In this document: in pieces, positions 13,366 to 23,539 of the stretch
How the letters are laid out: the number at the start of each line of letters is the position of its first letter
Numbering within the stretch: the stretch's first letter is position 1
Assembly: GCA_028641055.1 (NCBI GenBank)
Contig: CM054060.1
Span: 209,026,445-209,090,444, forward strand
DNA from: Alopecurus myosuroides
Lineage: Eukaryota > Streptophyta > Magnoliopsida > Poales > Poaceae
DNA length: 64,000 nucleotides
Reading direction: 5' to 3'
Program-made: the position numbers and the translations under genes
The notes under the pieces: model-generated
What the model saw: the letters and a program-made list of their open reading frames with translations, nothing else
Database searches by the model: none
Told to the model about the DNA's origin: nothing

Positions 13366-13655
13366 GTGGCGCACCAAAACTTTGGTGCATCACGCCTAAA
13401 AGCCGTGGCGTCCTGCGCCCCGGTGCGACACGCCTATCCCCTTATCCGTGGCGCACCAAACAGGATGCGCGCCACACCTATGTGTGGGCCCGGGGTGGCG
13501 AGGCTCCCAGTCGTACCCGTGACGCAACATTCTCTTGGTGCGTCACGGCTATGTGAAATAGGCATGGCGCACATGGGGCTGGTGCGCCACGGCTACGTGT
13601 TCCACCTATAATAACCATAGCCGTGGCGCACTAGCCCCATGTGCGCCACGCCTAT
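13366..13655. repeat. Left subterminal repeats of inner CACTA
   Basis: Multiple direct and inverted copies of a GTGGCGCACCA / TGGTGCGCCACG motif, with TAGGCGTG between them, follow the terminal repeat. They pair with each other (for example GGCGCACCAAA with TTTGGTGC). The same code recurs at 23424-23525 and 33241-33515. These are the expected sites for a TnpA-type end-binding protein. Confidence 0.8.
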
Positions 13656-14312
13656 TTCCCCCACCTCTCCACCCCATTTTAGATCTGGTCGTCCCCCACC
13701 TCCTCACCACCCCATTTCCCCCATGTCCCCACCATTTAAAACTTGTTTAACCTATTTTATTTGATATATATGTGAGGGGAATCTCTAGTAAACACTCCTC
13801 TCTCCACCCCGACCTCACTTTACCACTTTCTCTTCCATCTTTTTCACTCCCTATAGGCACACACACTCTCTCGGTCTCGTGTCGGCAAGATCTATAGTTG
13901 GTGAGTTGTTGGAGGGATATGTATATACATGTGTGTGTCAATCATATGTGTTGTATGTATATGTGTCTCTCGCACTCTCATAGATCTTGGTACCGGTGTA
14001 CCTCGTCACAAAAGATTCATATGGTTGCATATATACACATGCGAAATTGTGTTGCGTATCTTTGACGAAAGTTGTGAATGTCTTAAAAATGAGTTGCCAT
14101 GTGTTGCCAAAATGTTGATTCATTTCGATTTCGGCGACCATGCACTCTGAGAATGTCCTATTTTTAGCAAAGGTCATGCCGAATTTTTCCGTCAACAACC
14201 ATGCATGCATCATCCATATATTGCATAATTTTATTCTAATTAATTTGTCCTTTGATATTTTTTTACTATGCAGGCAACCATGCATATAAGCACATGCATC
14301 GTGGCTAGATTT
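13656..14312 (+). other. Leader of inner tnp2: promoter, 5-prime exon and intron
   Basis: A C-rich stretch leads to a TATA-like TTGATATATATG near 13762. A 5-prime exon then ends at a strong donor (TTG, GTGAGT at 13901). The intron closes at TATGCAG (14273). The conserved foldback lies inside this intron. The first ATG in the transposase frame is at 14313; an upstream ATG at 14279 is out of frame. Confidence 0.5.
14113..14195 (+). repeat. Conserved foldback module, copy 2
   Basis: Begins GTTGATTCATTTCGATTTCGG and ends GCCGAATTTTTCCGTCAAC, so the two ends are an imperfect inverted repeat (GTTGA with TCAAC, TTCGGC with GCCGAA). It lies in the first intron of tnp2. Confidence 0.72.
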
Positions 14313-17300
14313 ATGAAACATGCGACGGCCGAAATGTTTCGAAATAACATGACAGAGATAAGATGTCCTTGTCGAAGACGCAAACTGCAACGCTTGATCA
14401 GATAAGATTGCGGTGACTTGGAGTCGCACCTTATCCGTCGTGGTTTCATGGATGGCTACACCCTTTACCCTACAAGCGATGAAGAATATGAACACGACGC
14501 TAATGGGACGGCCATATATGAGGAAGGACATCATGATCAGGATAATAACGGCGATGGAGGCCAGCGAGAAGATGAAGAGTCTCCCGGACATGATGAAGGA
14601 CATCATGATCAAGATGAAGGATATGATCATAATCAAGACGAAGGACATCATGATGAAGATGTCGGGACATCGTCGTCGGACTGTGTGCGGGACCCTCATG
14701 TTTAAGCTCTGCTTCTCAAGGAGACTAGCAACACCAGAGCTGCTGCTAGAGAGAAATCGAGGTTGTCGCAACTGGAGATAGACGCGGTTACTCCATTGTA
14801 TGAAGGATGCGTGAGCGAGGATACACGTCTGAACGTAACGTTATGGACCCTCGAGATGAAGACAAAACACAGATGTACTGATGCGAGCTACGATGAGAAC
14901 ATGGCATTCTGGCACGGCCGTTTTCCCACGGGAAACAAGTGTCCAACGAGCATCGAGGAGGCCAAGAAAGTCTTGTGCCCTCTGGACTTACCTCACGTGA
15001 AATACCATGCTTGAATTAATGACTGCATCATTTATCGGGGCGCAGACGCGGAGAGAACCATATGCCCGGTGTGCGACGCAACTCGATACAAGCCAGGGAA
15101 GAAGGCATCTCCTCGAAAAGTGGTGTGGTACTTTCCGATAACTTCCCGTATGCAGCGGTATTTCGCAGACCCCAGACAGGCGAAGCTCATGCGATGGCAC
15201 GCGGAAAGGAACAAGCCAGAAGAGGATGATGGAATTGATCCGGAGAAAGATGACATGATGCTGACACACCCCTCAGATGCTAGCCAGTGGAATGCGCTAA
15301 ACATCGAATACCTCGAATTCGGGGACGATCCAAGGAACATCAGGTTGTGCATGAGTACAAATAGACTAAATCCTTATGGCAACCAGAGCAGCACCCATAG
15401 CACCTGGCCCGTGTTTGTATGTATATACAACCTACCCCCTGGTTGTGCTTGAAGAGGAAGTACATACAGATGAGTATGCTTATTCAAGGGCTAAAACAAC
15501 GAGGTAACAACATCAATCTGTATGTCTAGTTGTTGGAAGAGGAGCTAGCCACGTTATGGGACGAGCCAGCCAATACATGGGACGCCTATGGAGAAACGTT
15601 TTTCCCAGTGAGAGACGCGCTCATCACGACGGTGCATGACTACCTTGGTTACGGATATGTCGCGGGACAGGTGACGCACGGATTCTGTGCATGCATTAGG
15701 TGCATGGATGACACTACGTATCTCCAGCTAGAGAGAAACCCCGGGTCTTCGAAAACCGTGTTCTTGGGGCATCGAAGGTGGCTTCGCAAGGATGACCCGT
15801 GGAGAAAACACAAAGATCTGTTCAACAATGAAGTTGAGATGCGAAGAGACCCACGTCAAAGGAGCAGCAGGGAAATCAACGAGCTGTTGAAGAACTGGAA
15901 AGAGTGCCCTGCGCCTGGAAAGAAGCAAAAGGCGCCAGTGCTGTTAGATGGTGTATGGAAAACAAGGTCTATTCTCTGGGGCCTGAGGTACTGGAAGATT
16001 CTCCGCACGCCTCACTGCCTTGACCTCATGCATATCAAGAAAAATGTGTGCGAGAGTCTGCTTGGCACCCTTATCAACATGTCGGAGAGGACCAAAGATG
16101 GGCCGAAAGCAAGGAACGACTTGAGATTTTTGAATATCAGGGGTGAGCTCCACGGAGGAAAACCGGATGATGATGACGATGATGATGATGATGTGTTAGA
16201 TGGGACGGAAGGTCGCCGCAAGGGCAAAAAGGCCAAGAAGACGGAATATTATTGTCACCCTTCATGCTTCACGCTAAGCAAGAAGGAGATCAATCAATTC
16301 TTCAAGTGCCTCCTAGGAGTCAAATTTCCTTACGGTTATACGGGGAAGATAAGAAGATACCTAGACGTACCAAAGCAGAAGTTCAGCGGGATGTAGTCTC
16401 ACGACTGTCACGTGATGATGACGCAGATACTTCCAGTTGCACTTCGATGTATAATGGACGAGCACATCCGTGAAATGCTGTTTGGACTCTGAAACTTTTT
16501 TGACGTCATCTCTCGAAAGTCGATTAGCGTGAAGCAACTCGCAAGGCTACAGGAAGAGATCGTGGTGATACTATGCGAGCTTGAGATATACTTCCCGCCT
16601 GCATTCTTCGACGCTATGGTGCATCTCCTTGTCCATGTCGTGGATGATATCATCCAGCTCGGGCCGCCATTTTTACACTCCATGATGGCATTCAAAAGGA
16701 TGAATGGTTCCATCAAAGGATACGTCCGCAACAGGGCCCATCCAGATGCAAGCATTGCTAAGGGCTTTCTGACAAAAGAGTGCATCTCTTTCTGCACGAA
16801 TTTTCTAGACAAAGATGAGAACCCTGGTCTGCCCGTAAACAGGCACTTTGGCAGGCTCGCTGGATGGGGACACCGTGAGGGCCAGCGCGAAATGAATGTC
16901 GACTTTCAGGGCCGACGCAACGACTTTGACAGAGCAAACCTAGTCGCGCTACAACATCTATAGTGGTCGATCCTTTGTTGGGAGAGCACAAAATGTTAAT
17001 CGCGAAGTATTACAGTGACCGGGGAAAGCAGAGGACCGAAGCAGAAATAATCAGAAAGCACAACATCCATTTCACATAGTGGTCCAGGGAGAAGATTATG
17101 ACCGATCCCCCGGAGACGCCTTATTCTGAAGAAGAAAAACTCATACTCACATTGTCACAAGGCCCCGCACATAACCTCATGACCTATCAGGCATACGATA
17201 TCAATGGTTACACGTTCTACATGGCAAATAAGGACAGGAATTGCGAATACCAGAACTCGGGGGTAACGTTGGAATCATTAACAGGTGACGTCAAGGAAAG

Positions 17301-17671
17301 ATACTATGGTAGGATCAACGAGATATGGGAACTCGACTACTGCGGAGAGAAGGTGCCAACGTTCCGTGTCACATGGGCCAAGAGCGTCAATAAAGAAGGA
17401 AAATATTTCACCACCATGGTTATACCTGAAGCCAAATCCGGCACGAATGTCACCGCAAAAAATGAGCCTGGCTAACCAAGTGGACCAATGCTTCTTCATT
17501 ACCGACCGACAAGGCCTAGCCATGTTGTCGTGCGGAGAGGCAAAAGAAGCATCATCGGAATGGATGGAGTAGCCAACGAGCAAGACTTTGACCAGTACGG
17601 CGACCCGAAAATGGAAGATGACAATGACGATGGAACAAAATACACAACAAGAAGAAGCAGGACAACACTAC
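14313..17671 (+). pseudogene. tnp2: Inner CACTA transposase tnp2 (5-prime and central parts)
   Basis: Tnp2-type transposase with all expected domains in order. A Transpos_assoc-like zinc domain comes first (EIRCPCRRRKLQRL, then LESHLIRRGFMDGYT), followed by an Asp/His-rich linker at about 14480-14660. The Tnp2 core has ERTICPVCDATRYKPGKK, GFCACIRCMDD and PHCLDLMHIKKNVCESLL. DUF4218 is at about 16530-16880 and DUF4216 at about 17100-17560. Breaks include a TAA near 14400, TAA at 14704, TGA at 15014, a shift at the C-run 15435-15439, TAGs near 15526 and 16395, TGA near 16492, and TAG at 16963. It is cut at 17671 by the LTR retrotransposon and ends at 22963-23057. Confidence 0.9.
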
Positions 17672-18556
17672 TGATAGGGACATAATAGAGGTCCATGAGG
17701 TTTATTCATGCTTGAGTTGGAAAGAAATATTGAGGCTCACTGATGTTTATTATAAGGTGAATTCGTTCCTAACAAATAATGTTTGTGTTCATGAGAATGT
17801 TATACTACCTAAGCCTATGAATTTATGTATTATTAGGTTTATTAATAACACAAACATGGATGGAGAAGAGGAAGCAAGGAGCAAAAGAAGCAGGCGTGGA
17901 AAACAACAACAAGGAAATAATGTTTCAGTTCGGACTGCCAGAAGTCCTGAATTTGAAATAGTCATGAATTCTTCATACGGGCTCCAAATACAGCAAACGA
18001 GCACAATCCGATTAGGAAATTCGATGGGCTTTCCAATGGATCCGGCCCCATCAACAAATTCTACTCGTGCAAGCCTTGGTGACCGAAACAATCCACGAAT
18101 AGTTTTCTGCCAGTTTCCAAATCGAGTCCAATTGGCTGCACCCATGTTGGGTCAGTTTGTATCCGAGTTGGTTGAGTCCAAACAAGTAGGAATAGGTCAA
18201 TTTTGTGGGGAAACACCTCTCCCTCATATATAGCTACCACCTGCGTGTGGAATAAATTAGACTACGTTAAAACTAAAACCCTAGACCTCTAGATTGAAAC
18301 AACTTGTAAGCATTCATCTGGAAGTTCATCTGCAAACTTTACGTGTTACCTGCTGTTCCACTGGGAATAAGACGGTACAGGACTACTTGTAGTCGGTGGA
18401 TTACTTGTGCAAGAGTGTGGAGTTGAGAATATCCTTGGGGTTGCTATCTTTTTGCATTGGCATCAGGGATCAGCCGGGAGAGTTCTTAGTGGCGCACTAG
18501 TTATCATACTGGAGTTGTCTGTGAGTTCACTGAGAAGATTGGGCCACCCCTTATCA
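17672..18556 (+). repeat. 5-prime LTR
   Basis: Starts TGATAGGGACATAATAG and ends CCCCTTATCA. It holds an open frame of 173 codons (17712-18233), the counterpart of the part of the long ORF that runs into the 3-prime LTR. Confidence 0.93.
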
Positions 18557-18559
18557 TCT

Positions 18560-18569
18560 TGGTATCAGA
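18560..18569 (+). other. Primer-binding site (initiator tRNA-Met type)
   Basis: TGGTATCAGA, three bases after the LTR end, matches the start of the usual complement of plant initiator tRNA-Met. Confidence 0.85.
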
Positions 18570-20377
18570 TTTACAGGTTGCCTCGGTGAGCTATCATATT
18601 TTCCCTTTAGATTCGAGTGTTTTTCTTCCTATACAGAAAATTGCCCCACAAAAATAGTTGTTTAGTTCATTGCCAGAGCCTAGATCAACACCAATTTGCA
18701 TCTACTAGTTGCTGTTTCTTGTTGATTTGCGTTCCCGTTTTTCTGTTTTAGTTTTTGTCTATTAGGGTTAGGGTTCATATTGTTCATCTTTTTGTTTAGA
18801 TCTATACCAGAAAATCACACCAAAAATATTTGCCAAATCTGCTGCGCATTGCCCTAGCCACCATCGGATTCTTTGCTGGGATCGGATTGGGCAACAATTT
18901 TCATCTGCCGATCCACTGCCGTTTGTAATCATTGCGCATAGCTCGTTTGTGTCCTCTATTTGCGCCCAGATCCGCGCATACAGCCAATCCCTAACCGCTG
19001 TCGAGCCGTCAAGCGTTACCGGACAAACGCGGCGAAACCGCGTCGCCAATCGCGTTCCGCTCGCGTTTCCGGAAACCGCGTGCAGGCCACCAATCCACGC
19101 GCCATCTTGTCGGTTTCGTTTCGTGGCCGATCCGCGCGCCTCTTTTTCCGCACAGGCCAACAAGCGCAACCGCGCGGTCCAGGCACACTACGCGCGCAGA
19201 TCCACGTGAATCTCTGATCCCGATCCACCAAAACCGCGTCAAAGCGTGCTGTCCACGTGAAGTCCTGCGAATTCGCTGGGTTTTTTTTTTCGTTTCGTTT
19301 CGTGTAGCTGTTCTGTGTCGGAACCAGTGAACCACAACGAGACAAACGGGACGCTCCCGTCGCTCCACCCACCGCCCTGATTTTTTTAGCACTACCAGCC
19401 AAAAACAACTGCTTGTTTTTTTCCACTTGCGTCCCTGGACTCGGTCCACCATAAACAAGCACCTGGCCACCGCGCGTGCGTGCTATTTTCCGCGCGTGAC
19501 TAGCTCCCGACAAGGGCGCGCCGAGCGCACCCTAGCAACAGAAAACACCTGGGCACGCGTGCTATTTTCCTGTGGACTCGTTCCGTGTTGCAGGCCACAC
19601 GCCCGTGAGCTATTTTCTTCTTAGTTTTCTTTTGTTTTTTTCTTCCTGCTTTCTTCCTAGGTTTTCTGTGCTGAACTTTGTGAGTCTTAGCCAAAGCCTT
19701 TCTACAGCAACAAATAGGTACCTTACCCAATAAGACTAGCTATATTTTGCTCGTTTTTAGGCTGCTCTTTATCTCATATTTGTGTCACATTGTTCATAGC
19801 ATTGTTATCACTTGATAGTATTGCTCCTAGTGTTGTTATTTGGCCAGTAAAAAGTATAAAAAAAAGAGAAAAACAGAAAAGAGAAAAGAGAAAAAAAAGA
19901 ATTGAAAAAAGCAAAAAGGCCTTGAGATACATTGATATATTTGTGGAGCTGTTTTCATCATTGCTATATTGACACACCATTGAGCAATCTTGTGCCTGAA
20001 TATTATTTGAGCTTGGCTAGTGTCTTTCCAGTGCATTGCAAAATTTCCTCCATATATTTGCATTGCCACATTTGTCTCCATACTTGGTGTGTGTTTCCTG
20101 TGCTTTTTATATCACATTGGACAGCAAATAGGATTGTTATTTTGGTGTTGTCAGGTATCCATACCAAGCCCCACCATATACCTTGTTTGTCATGTGATTT
20201 TTAACACCCTGGGTATTCTCTTCTTCACATCAAAGCATATTAGTTGCCACTACTTGTTGGTAAGTATTTCTATCACTTTGGAACGGTAAGATAATCTATT
20301 GTCTTGCTAGATTTTTGAGTGAGTTGTGAGAGAACACCAAATTCCATTGTTTTTTTTTGTTACTAACAATTTAATCA
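18570..20377 (+). other. Untranslated leader of the LTR retrotransposon
   Basis: No credible coding frame. Bases 18950-19600 are GC-rich and CpG-rich in an otherwise AT-rich element, and 19850-19920 is A-rich. The region may hold RNA packaging or dimerisation signals, which I cannot identify by reading. Confidence 0.5.
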
Positions 20378-20644
20378 ATGGAGTTTTATAGTTCTTCTGT
20401 GTGCAGTGATACTTTCTGGGAGGAGGATTCTAGTGGAATACCTGCAGCAAATTTGTTCCACTTCACAAGAGACATCAATGGTAGTATTGTTGCTATTACC
20501 CTTGATAAGGGTACATGGTTTAATTTTGTTAGTATTGAGGTTGTTGAAGCATTACAGTTGACATCTTATGCAACTAGCAGTTCATTTATGTTAAAACTAA
20601 TGATGCTACACTTCACATTACTCATGCTACTTGGATTCCGTTAA
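20378..20644 (+). pseudogene. Degenerate retropepsin-like segment
   Basis: The frame contains ITLDKGTWFNFVSIEVVEALQL. This resembles the start of plant retrotransposon aspartic proteases (D-S/T-G, then a short gap, then N-F-V/I-S and a helix ending in L-x-L). The catalytic Asp is kept but the following residue is Lys where Ser or Thr is expected. The sequence after 20644 continues with protease-like residues in a broken frame up to 20780. It is probably a relic of a gag-protease gene; no polymerase follows. Confidence 0.45.
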
Positions 20645-20853
20645 CTATTCATGATCATACAGTACAAATTAGGTGAAATGTGCTTCCTAGAGCATTTACT
20701 TGCTGTCACCTTTTGTTGAGTGCATTTTGGTGCAATAGCTATAAGGTTAATTTTGATAGCCATTATCCTGATTTACAATTCTTTTGAAATAATAAGAGAG
20801 ATTGGATAATACATGCATGTCCTACAAAATTTAAAAGAATTATACATCAACCA

Positions 20854-22395
20854 TTGGTTATGAGATTGGTAGAGGTTGAGAAGACCTATGAGGCTGTTTC
20901 TACTAATGTAACTATGTCTACTCCTAGTGTTGTGTCTTGTGATGTGCAGGCTGCTTTTGAAGAAAGGGAGACTATAGTACAACCTACACCACCACCATCA
21001 CTACCACCATCACATCCATTGGAGGAGCATTCCATTGTGCCTAGTATTATTTCTTGTGATATGCAGGTTACTCTTGAAGAAAGGGAGCCATCAATAGTAC
21101 AACCTGCATCACCACTTGAAATAGTTGAATTGGTACCTAATAAATCTGAGGAGGATGTTGTCGATAAAGGTGCTGATTTCGTGTTACCCCTCTCAAGTAT
21201 TGAATTATGTGAACCCACTAAATTGCTAATTGATTCTAGTGAGTTAACAAGCATAGATAGTCCAACTACATGTGATAATATGCTAATTTCGAAATTTCAT
21301 CATGTGGTTTTGATTTCACATAAGGAAGTACTTGCTAAAATACCACATAATGATATTGTGGATTACATCATGTTAAATGAATCAATTAATCTGCAAAGTG
21401 CTATGAAAAAGGTTGCTGAAATTTCATATGTCAATTCTAGCAACTATGTTTGTTCTTTCACTTTTAACTTGATTGGTGACTATAACATGAGTGAAATTTT
21501 TATGGTGGATTACATATGCATAACTTGTGATAAAGTGGCCGAATTGAACATTGTTTTACCTTGGGTAAATAAGCTACAACTTCCTACATATGAGCATGAT
21601 TTTACACATATGTTTGGTTTGCCACAATACTTGTCACATACATGTGCTAATAAATTGTTCTTTATTTATATTTGCAAATTGAGTTGCAATTTTCATGATG
21701 AAAATAATAAGCATGTTCCCACCTTTGAGTGTAGTAATAAACATAAATTTGATCATAGATCTTCTGTGAGAATACTTGAATTGATACTAAACAATAAAAA
21801 TATATACACATATGATTCTAATTTTGATCATGATTTATTGAGCTTCACTTATATTTGCAATTGTGATTGCTATTTTATGGAGTGCTATGATAATTATGTG
21901 ATGTTTTCATGCAAAATTCGTGGTCTCATGTCATGTGCACAATTTTATGATATGATAACAACTAATGCATCTCATTATAGATATATGTATTGTGCATACA
22001 CGTTGTTCTTTTTGTTTATTCCATTTTCATCCTACTACAAGCCGAGGAAGTCTTGTCTTGAAGAAAGGGAGGATGATAGGGACATAATAGAGGTCCATGA
22101 GGTTTATTCATGTTTGAGTTGGAAAGAAATATTGAGTCTCACTGATGTTTATTATAAGGTGAATTCTTTCCTAACAAATAATGTTTGTGTTCATGAGAAT
22201 GTTATACTACGTAAGCCTATGAATTTATGTATGATTAGGTTTATTAATAACACAAACATAGATGGAGAAGAGGAAGCAAAGAGCAAGAGAAGAAGGCGTG
22301 GAAAACAAGAACAAGGAAATAATGTTTCAGTTCGGACTGCCAGAAGTCCCGAATTTGAAATAGTCATGGATTCTTCATACGGTCTCCAAATATAG
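20854..22395 (+). CDS. Long ORF of unknown function running into the 3-prime LTR
   Basis: A 513-codon frame, open from before the listed ATG. The N-terminal third has two copies of a repeat with V-x-S-C-D-x-Q-x-x-x-E-E-R-E and a Pro-rich stretch (about residues 25-95). The middle is rich in Cys, His, Tyr and Asn (about residues 170-400) without a motif I recognise. The C-terminal 107 residues are encoded by the 3-prime LTR and include a basic KRRRRGK patch. The frame stops at TAG 22393-22395. The 5-prime LTR has CAG there and stays open to 18233, so the ancestral protein probably ended deeper in the LTR. Confidence 0.5.
   Translation: MVMRLVEVEKTYEAVSTNVTMSTPSVVSCDVQAAFEERETIVQPTPPPSLPPSHPLEEHSIVPSIISCDMQVTLEEREPSIVQPASPLEIVELVPNKSEEDVVDKGADFVLPLSSIELCEPTKLLIDSSELTSIDSPTTCDNMLISKFHHVVLISHKEVLAKIPHNDIVDYIMLNESINLQSAMKKVAEISYVNSSNYVCSFTFNLIGDYNMSEIFMVDYICITCDKVAELNIVLPWVNKLQLPTYEHDFTHMFGLPQYLSHTCANKLFFIYICKLSCNFHDENNKHVPTFECSNKHKFDHRSSVRILELILNNKNIYTYDSNFDHDLLSFTYICNCDCYFMECYDNYVMFSCKIRGLMSCAQFYDMITTNASHYRYMYCAYTLFFLFIPFSSYYKPRKSCLEEREDDRDIIEVHEVYSCLSWKEILSLTDVYYKVNSFLTNNVCVHENVILRKPMNLCMIRFINNTNIDGEEEAKSKRRRRGKQEQGNNVSVRTARSPEFEIVMDSSYGLQI
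22061..22073 (+). other. Polypurine tract
   Basis: AAGAAAGGGAGGA lies directly before the TGATAGGG start of the 3-prime LTR, the usual place for plus-strand priming. Confidence 0.85.
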
Positions 22396-22957
22396 CAAAC
22401 GAGCACAATCCAATTAGGAAATTTGATGGGCTTTCCAATGGATCCGGCCCCATCAACAAATTCGACTCGTGCAAGCCTTGGTGACCGAAACAATCCACGA
22501 ATAGTTTTCTGCCAGTTTCCAAATCGAGTCCAATTGGCTGCAACCATGTTGGGTCAGTTTGTATCCGAGTTGGTTGAGTCCAAACAAGTAGGAATAGGTT
22601 AATTTCATGGGGAAACACCCCTCCCTCATATATAGCTACCACCTGCGTGTGGAATAGAGTAGACTACGTTAAAACTAAAACCCTAGACCTCTAGATTGAA
22701 ACAGGTTGTAAGCCTTCATCTGAAAGTTCATATGCAAACTTTACGTGTTACCTGCTGTTCCACTGGGAATAAGACGGTACAGGACCACTTGTAGTCGGTG
22801 GATTACTTGTGCAAGAGTGTGGAGTTGAGAATATCCTTGGGGTTGCTATCTTTTGCATTGGCATCAGGGATCAGCCGGGAGAGTTCTTAGTGGCGCACTA
22901 GTTATCATACTGGAGTTGTCTGTGAGTTCACTGAGAAGATTGGGCCACTCCTTATCA
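22074..22957 (+). repeat. 3-prime LTR
   Basis: Same ends as the 5-prime copy (TGATAGGG to CTCCTTATCA). Scattered substitutions, mostly single bases, separate the two. Confidence 0.93.
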
Positions 22958-22962
22958 GCTAC

Positions 22963-23057
22963 CTACAGGTCGTCCATTCCACAGAAGAAATCATGGTGTT
23001 TCGGGACTGAATTACTCAACCGCGACAAAGAAGGGAAAGAAAATTGTGAAACGCTAG
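22963..23057 (+). pseudogene. tnp2: Inner tnp2, last codons after the LTR element
   Basis: CTACAGGTCGTCCATTCC continues the tnp2 tail of 17671. The frame gives HRRNHG...YSTATKKGKKIVKR and a TAG at 23055-23057, matching TRRSHDMAVTYSTSTKKGK near 7390-7440 of the outer copy. This fixes the insertion point of the retrotransposon. Bases 23058-23284 hold no gene. Confidence 0.85.
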
Positions 23058-23284
23058 CTCTAAGAACAACGATGTGTCGTGTGTTTCCATGCATTCGAGG
23101 AAGTGATGACAATGTAATATATATGTACTAACTGTAATGTTTAAATTAATCAACAAATTGTTTGAATTTATATTTATTTATTTCTGCATATATATGCTAA
23201 GAAAATGACATTTAATATAATCTTGCATTTATAATGATTTATTCTGAATTTATATTGATTTATTTTGTAAGGAAAAACAATATT

Positions 23285-23375
23285 TGAGAAAAGGGGTGAG
23301 CAGGATTCGAACTTGCGCCACTGAGCAGTGTGAGAGAGGGGCCAACCATTGGACTGAATATCACGTTGTGATACA
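23285..23375 (-). other. tRNA-like segment in inner CACTA
   Basis: On the minus strand an A-box-like CAGTCCAATGGTTGGCC is followed by AGTGGCGCAAGTTCGAATCC (B-box) and then CCCCTTTT. The layout is that of a tRNA pseudogene or SINE head. It is a different sequence from the one at 4889-4967. Confidence 0.35.
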
Positions 23376-23423
23376 AACCCGCGCTCGCACTTTTTGAATA
23401 GGAAACAAAAACAGGACCGAAAC

Positions 23424-23525
23424 TTGGTGCGCCACGGGTTAGATAGGCGTGACGCACCGAAGCTTGATGCGCCACGTGTTAGATAGGCGTGATGCACCAA
23501 GGCGTGGTGCGCCACGGCTATGGGG
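23424..23525. repeat. Internal cluster of subterminal-type repeats (inner)
   Basis: Alternating GGTGCGCCACG and TAGGCGTGACGCACC copies in inverted pairs, the same code as the ends of this element. It lies directly upstream of the gene 2 leader, as does 7711-7880 in the outer element. Confidence 0.75.
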
Positions 23526-23539
23526 AGTACAGATAGATA

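Larger units (their letters stand above)
17672..22957 (+). mobile_element. Full-length non-autonomous LTR retrotransposon
   Basis: Two LTRs of about 885 bp (17672-18556, 22074-22957) frame an internal region with a primer-binding site and a polypurine tract. Left flank is ACTAC (17667-17671) and right flank GCTAC (22958-22962), a 5-bp duplication with one change. The outer tnp2 reads ACTAC at this place, which confirms it. By eye the LTRs differ at roughly 4 percent over their first 240 bp. No reverse transcriptase or integrase is present, so it must be mobilised in trans. The superfamily is unresolved. Confidence 0.93.

Noticed and set aside
14540..14665. GACATCATGATCA-type repeats as a possible satellite
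   Set aside because: They encode the Asp/His-rich linker of tnp2 and stop at the domain border.
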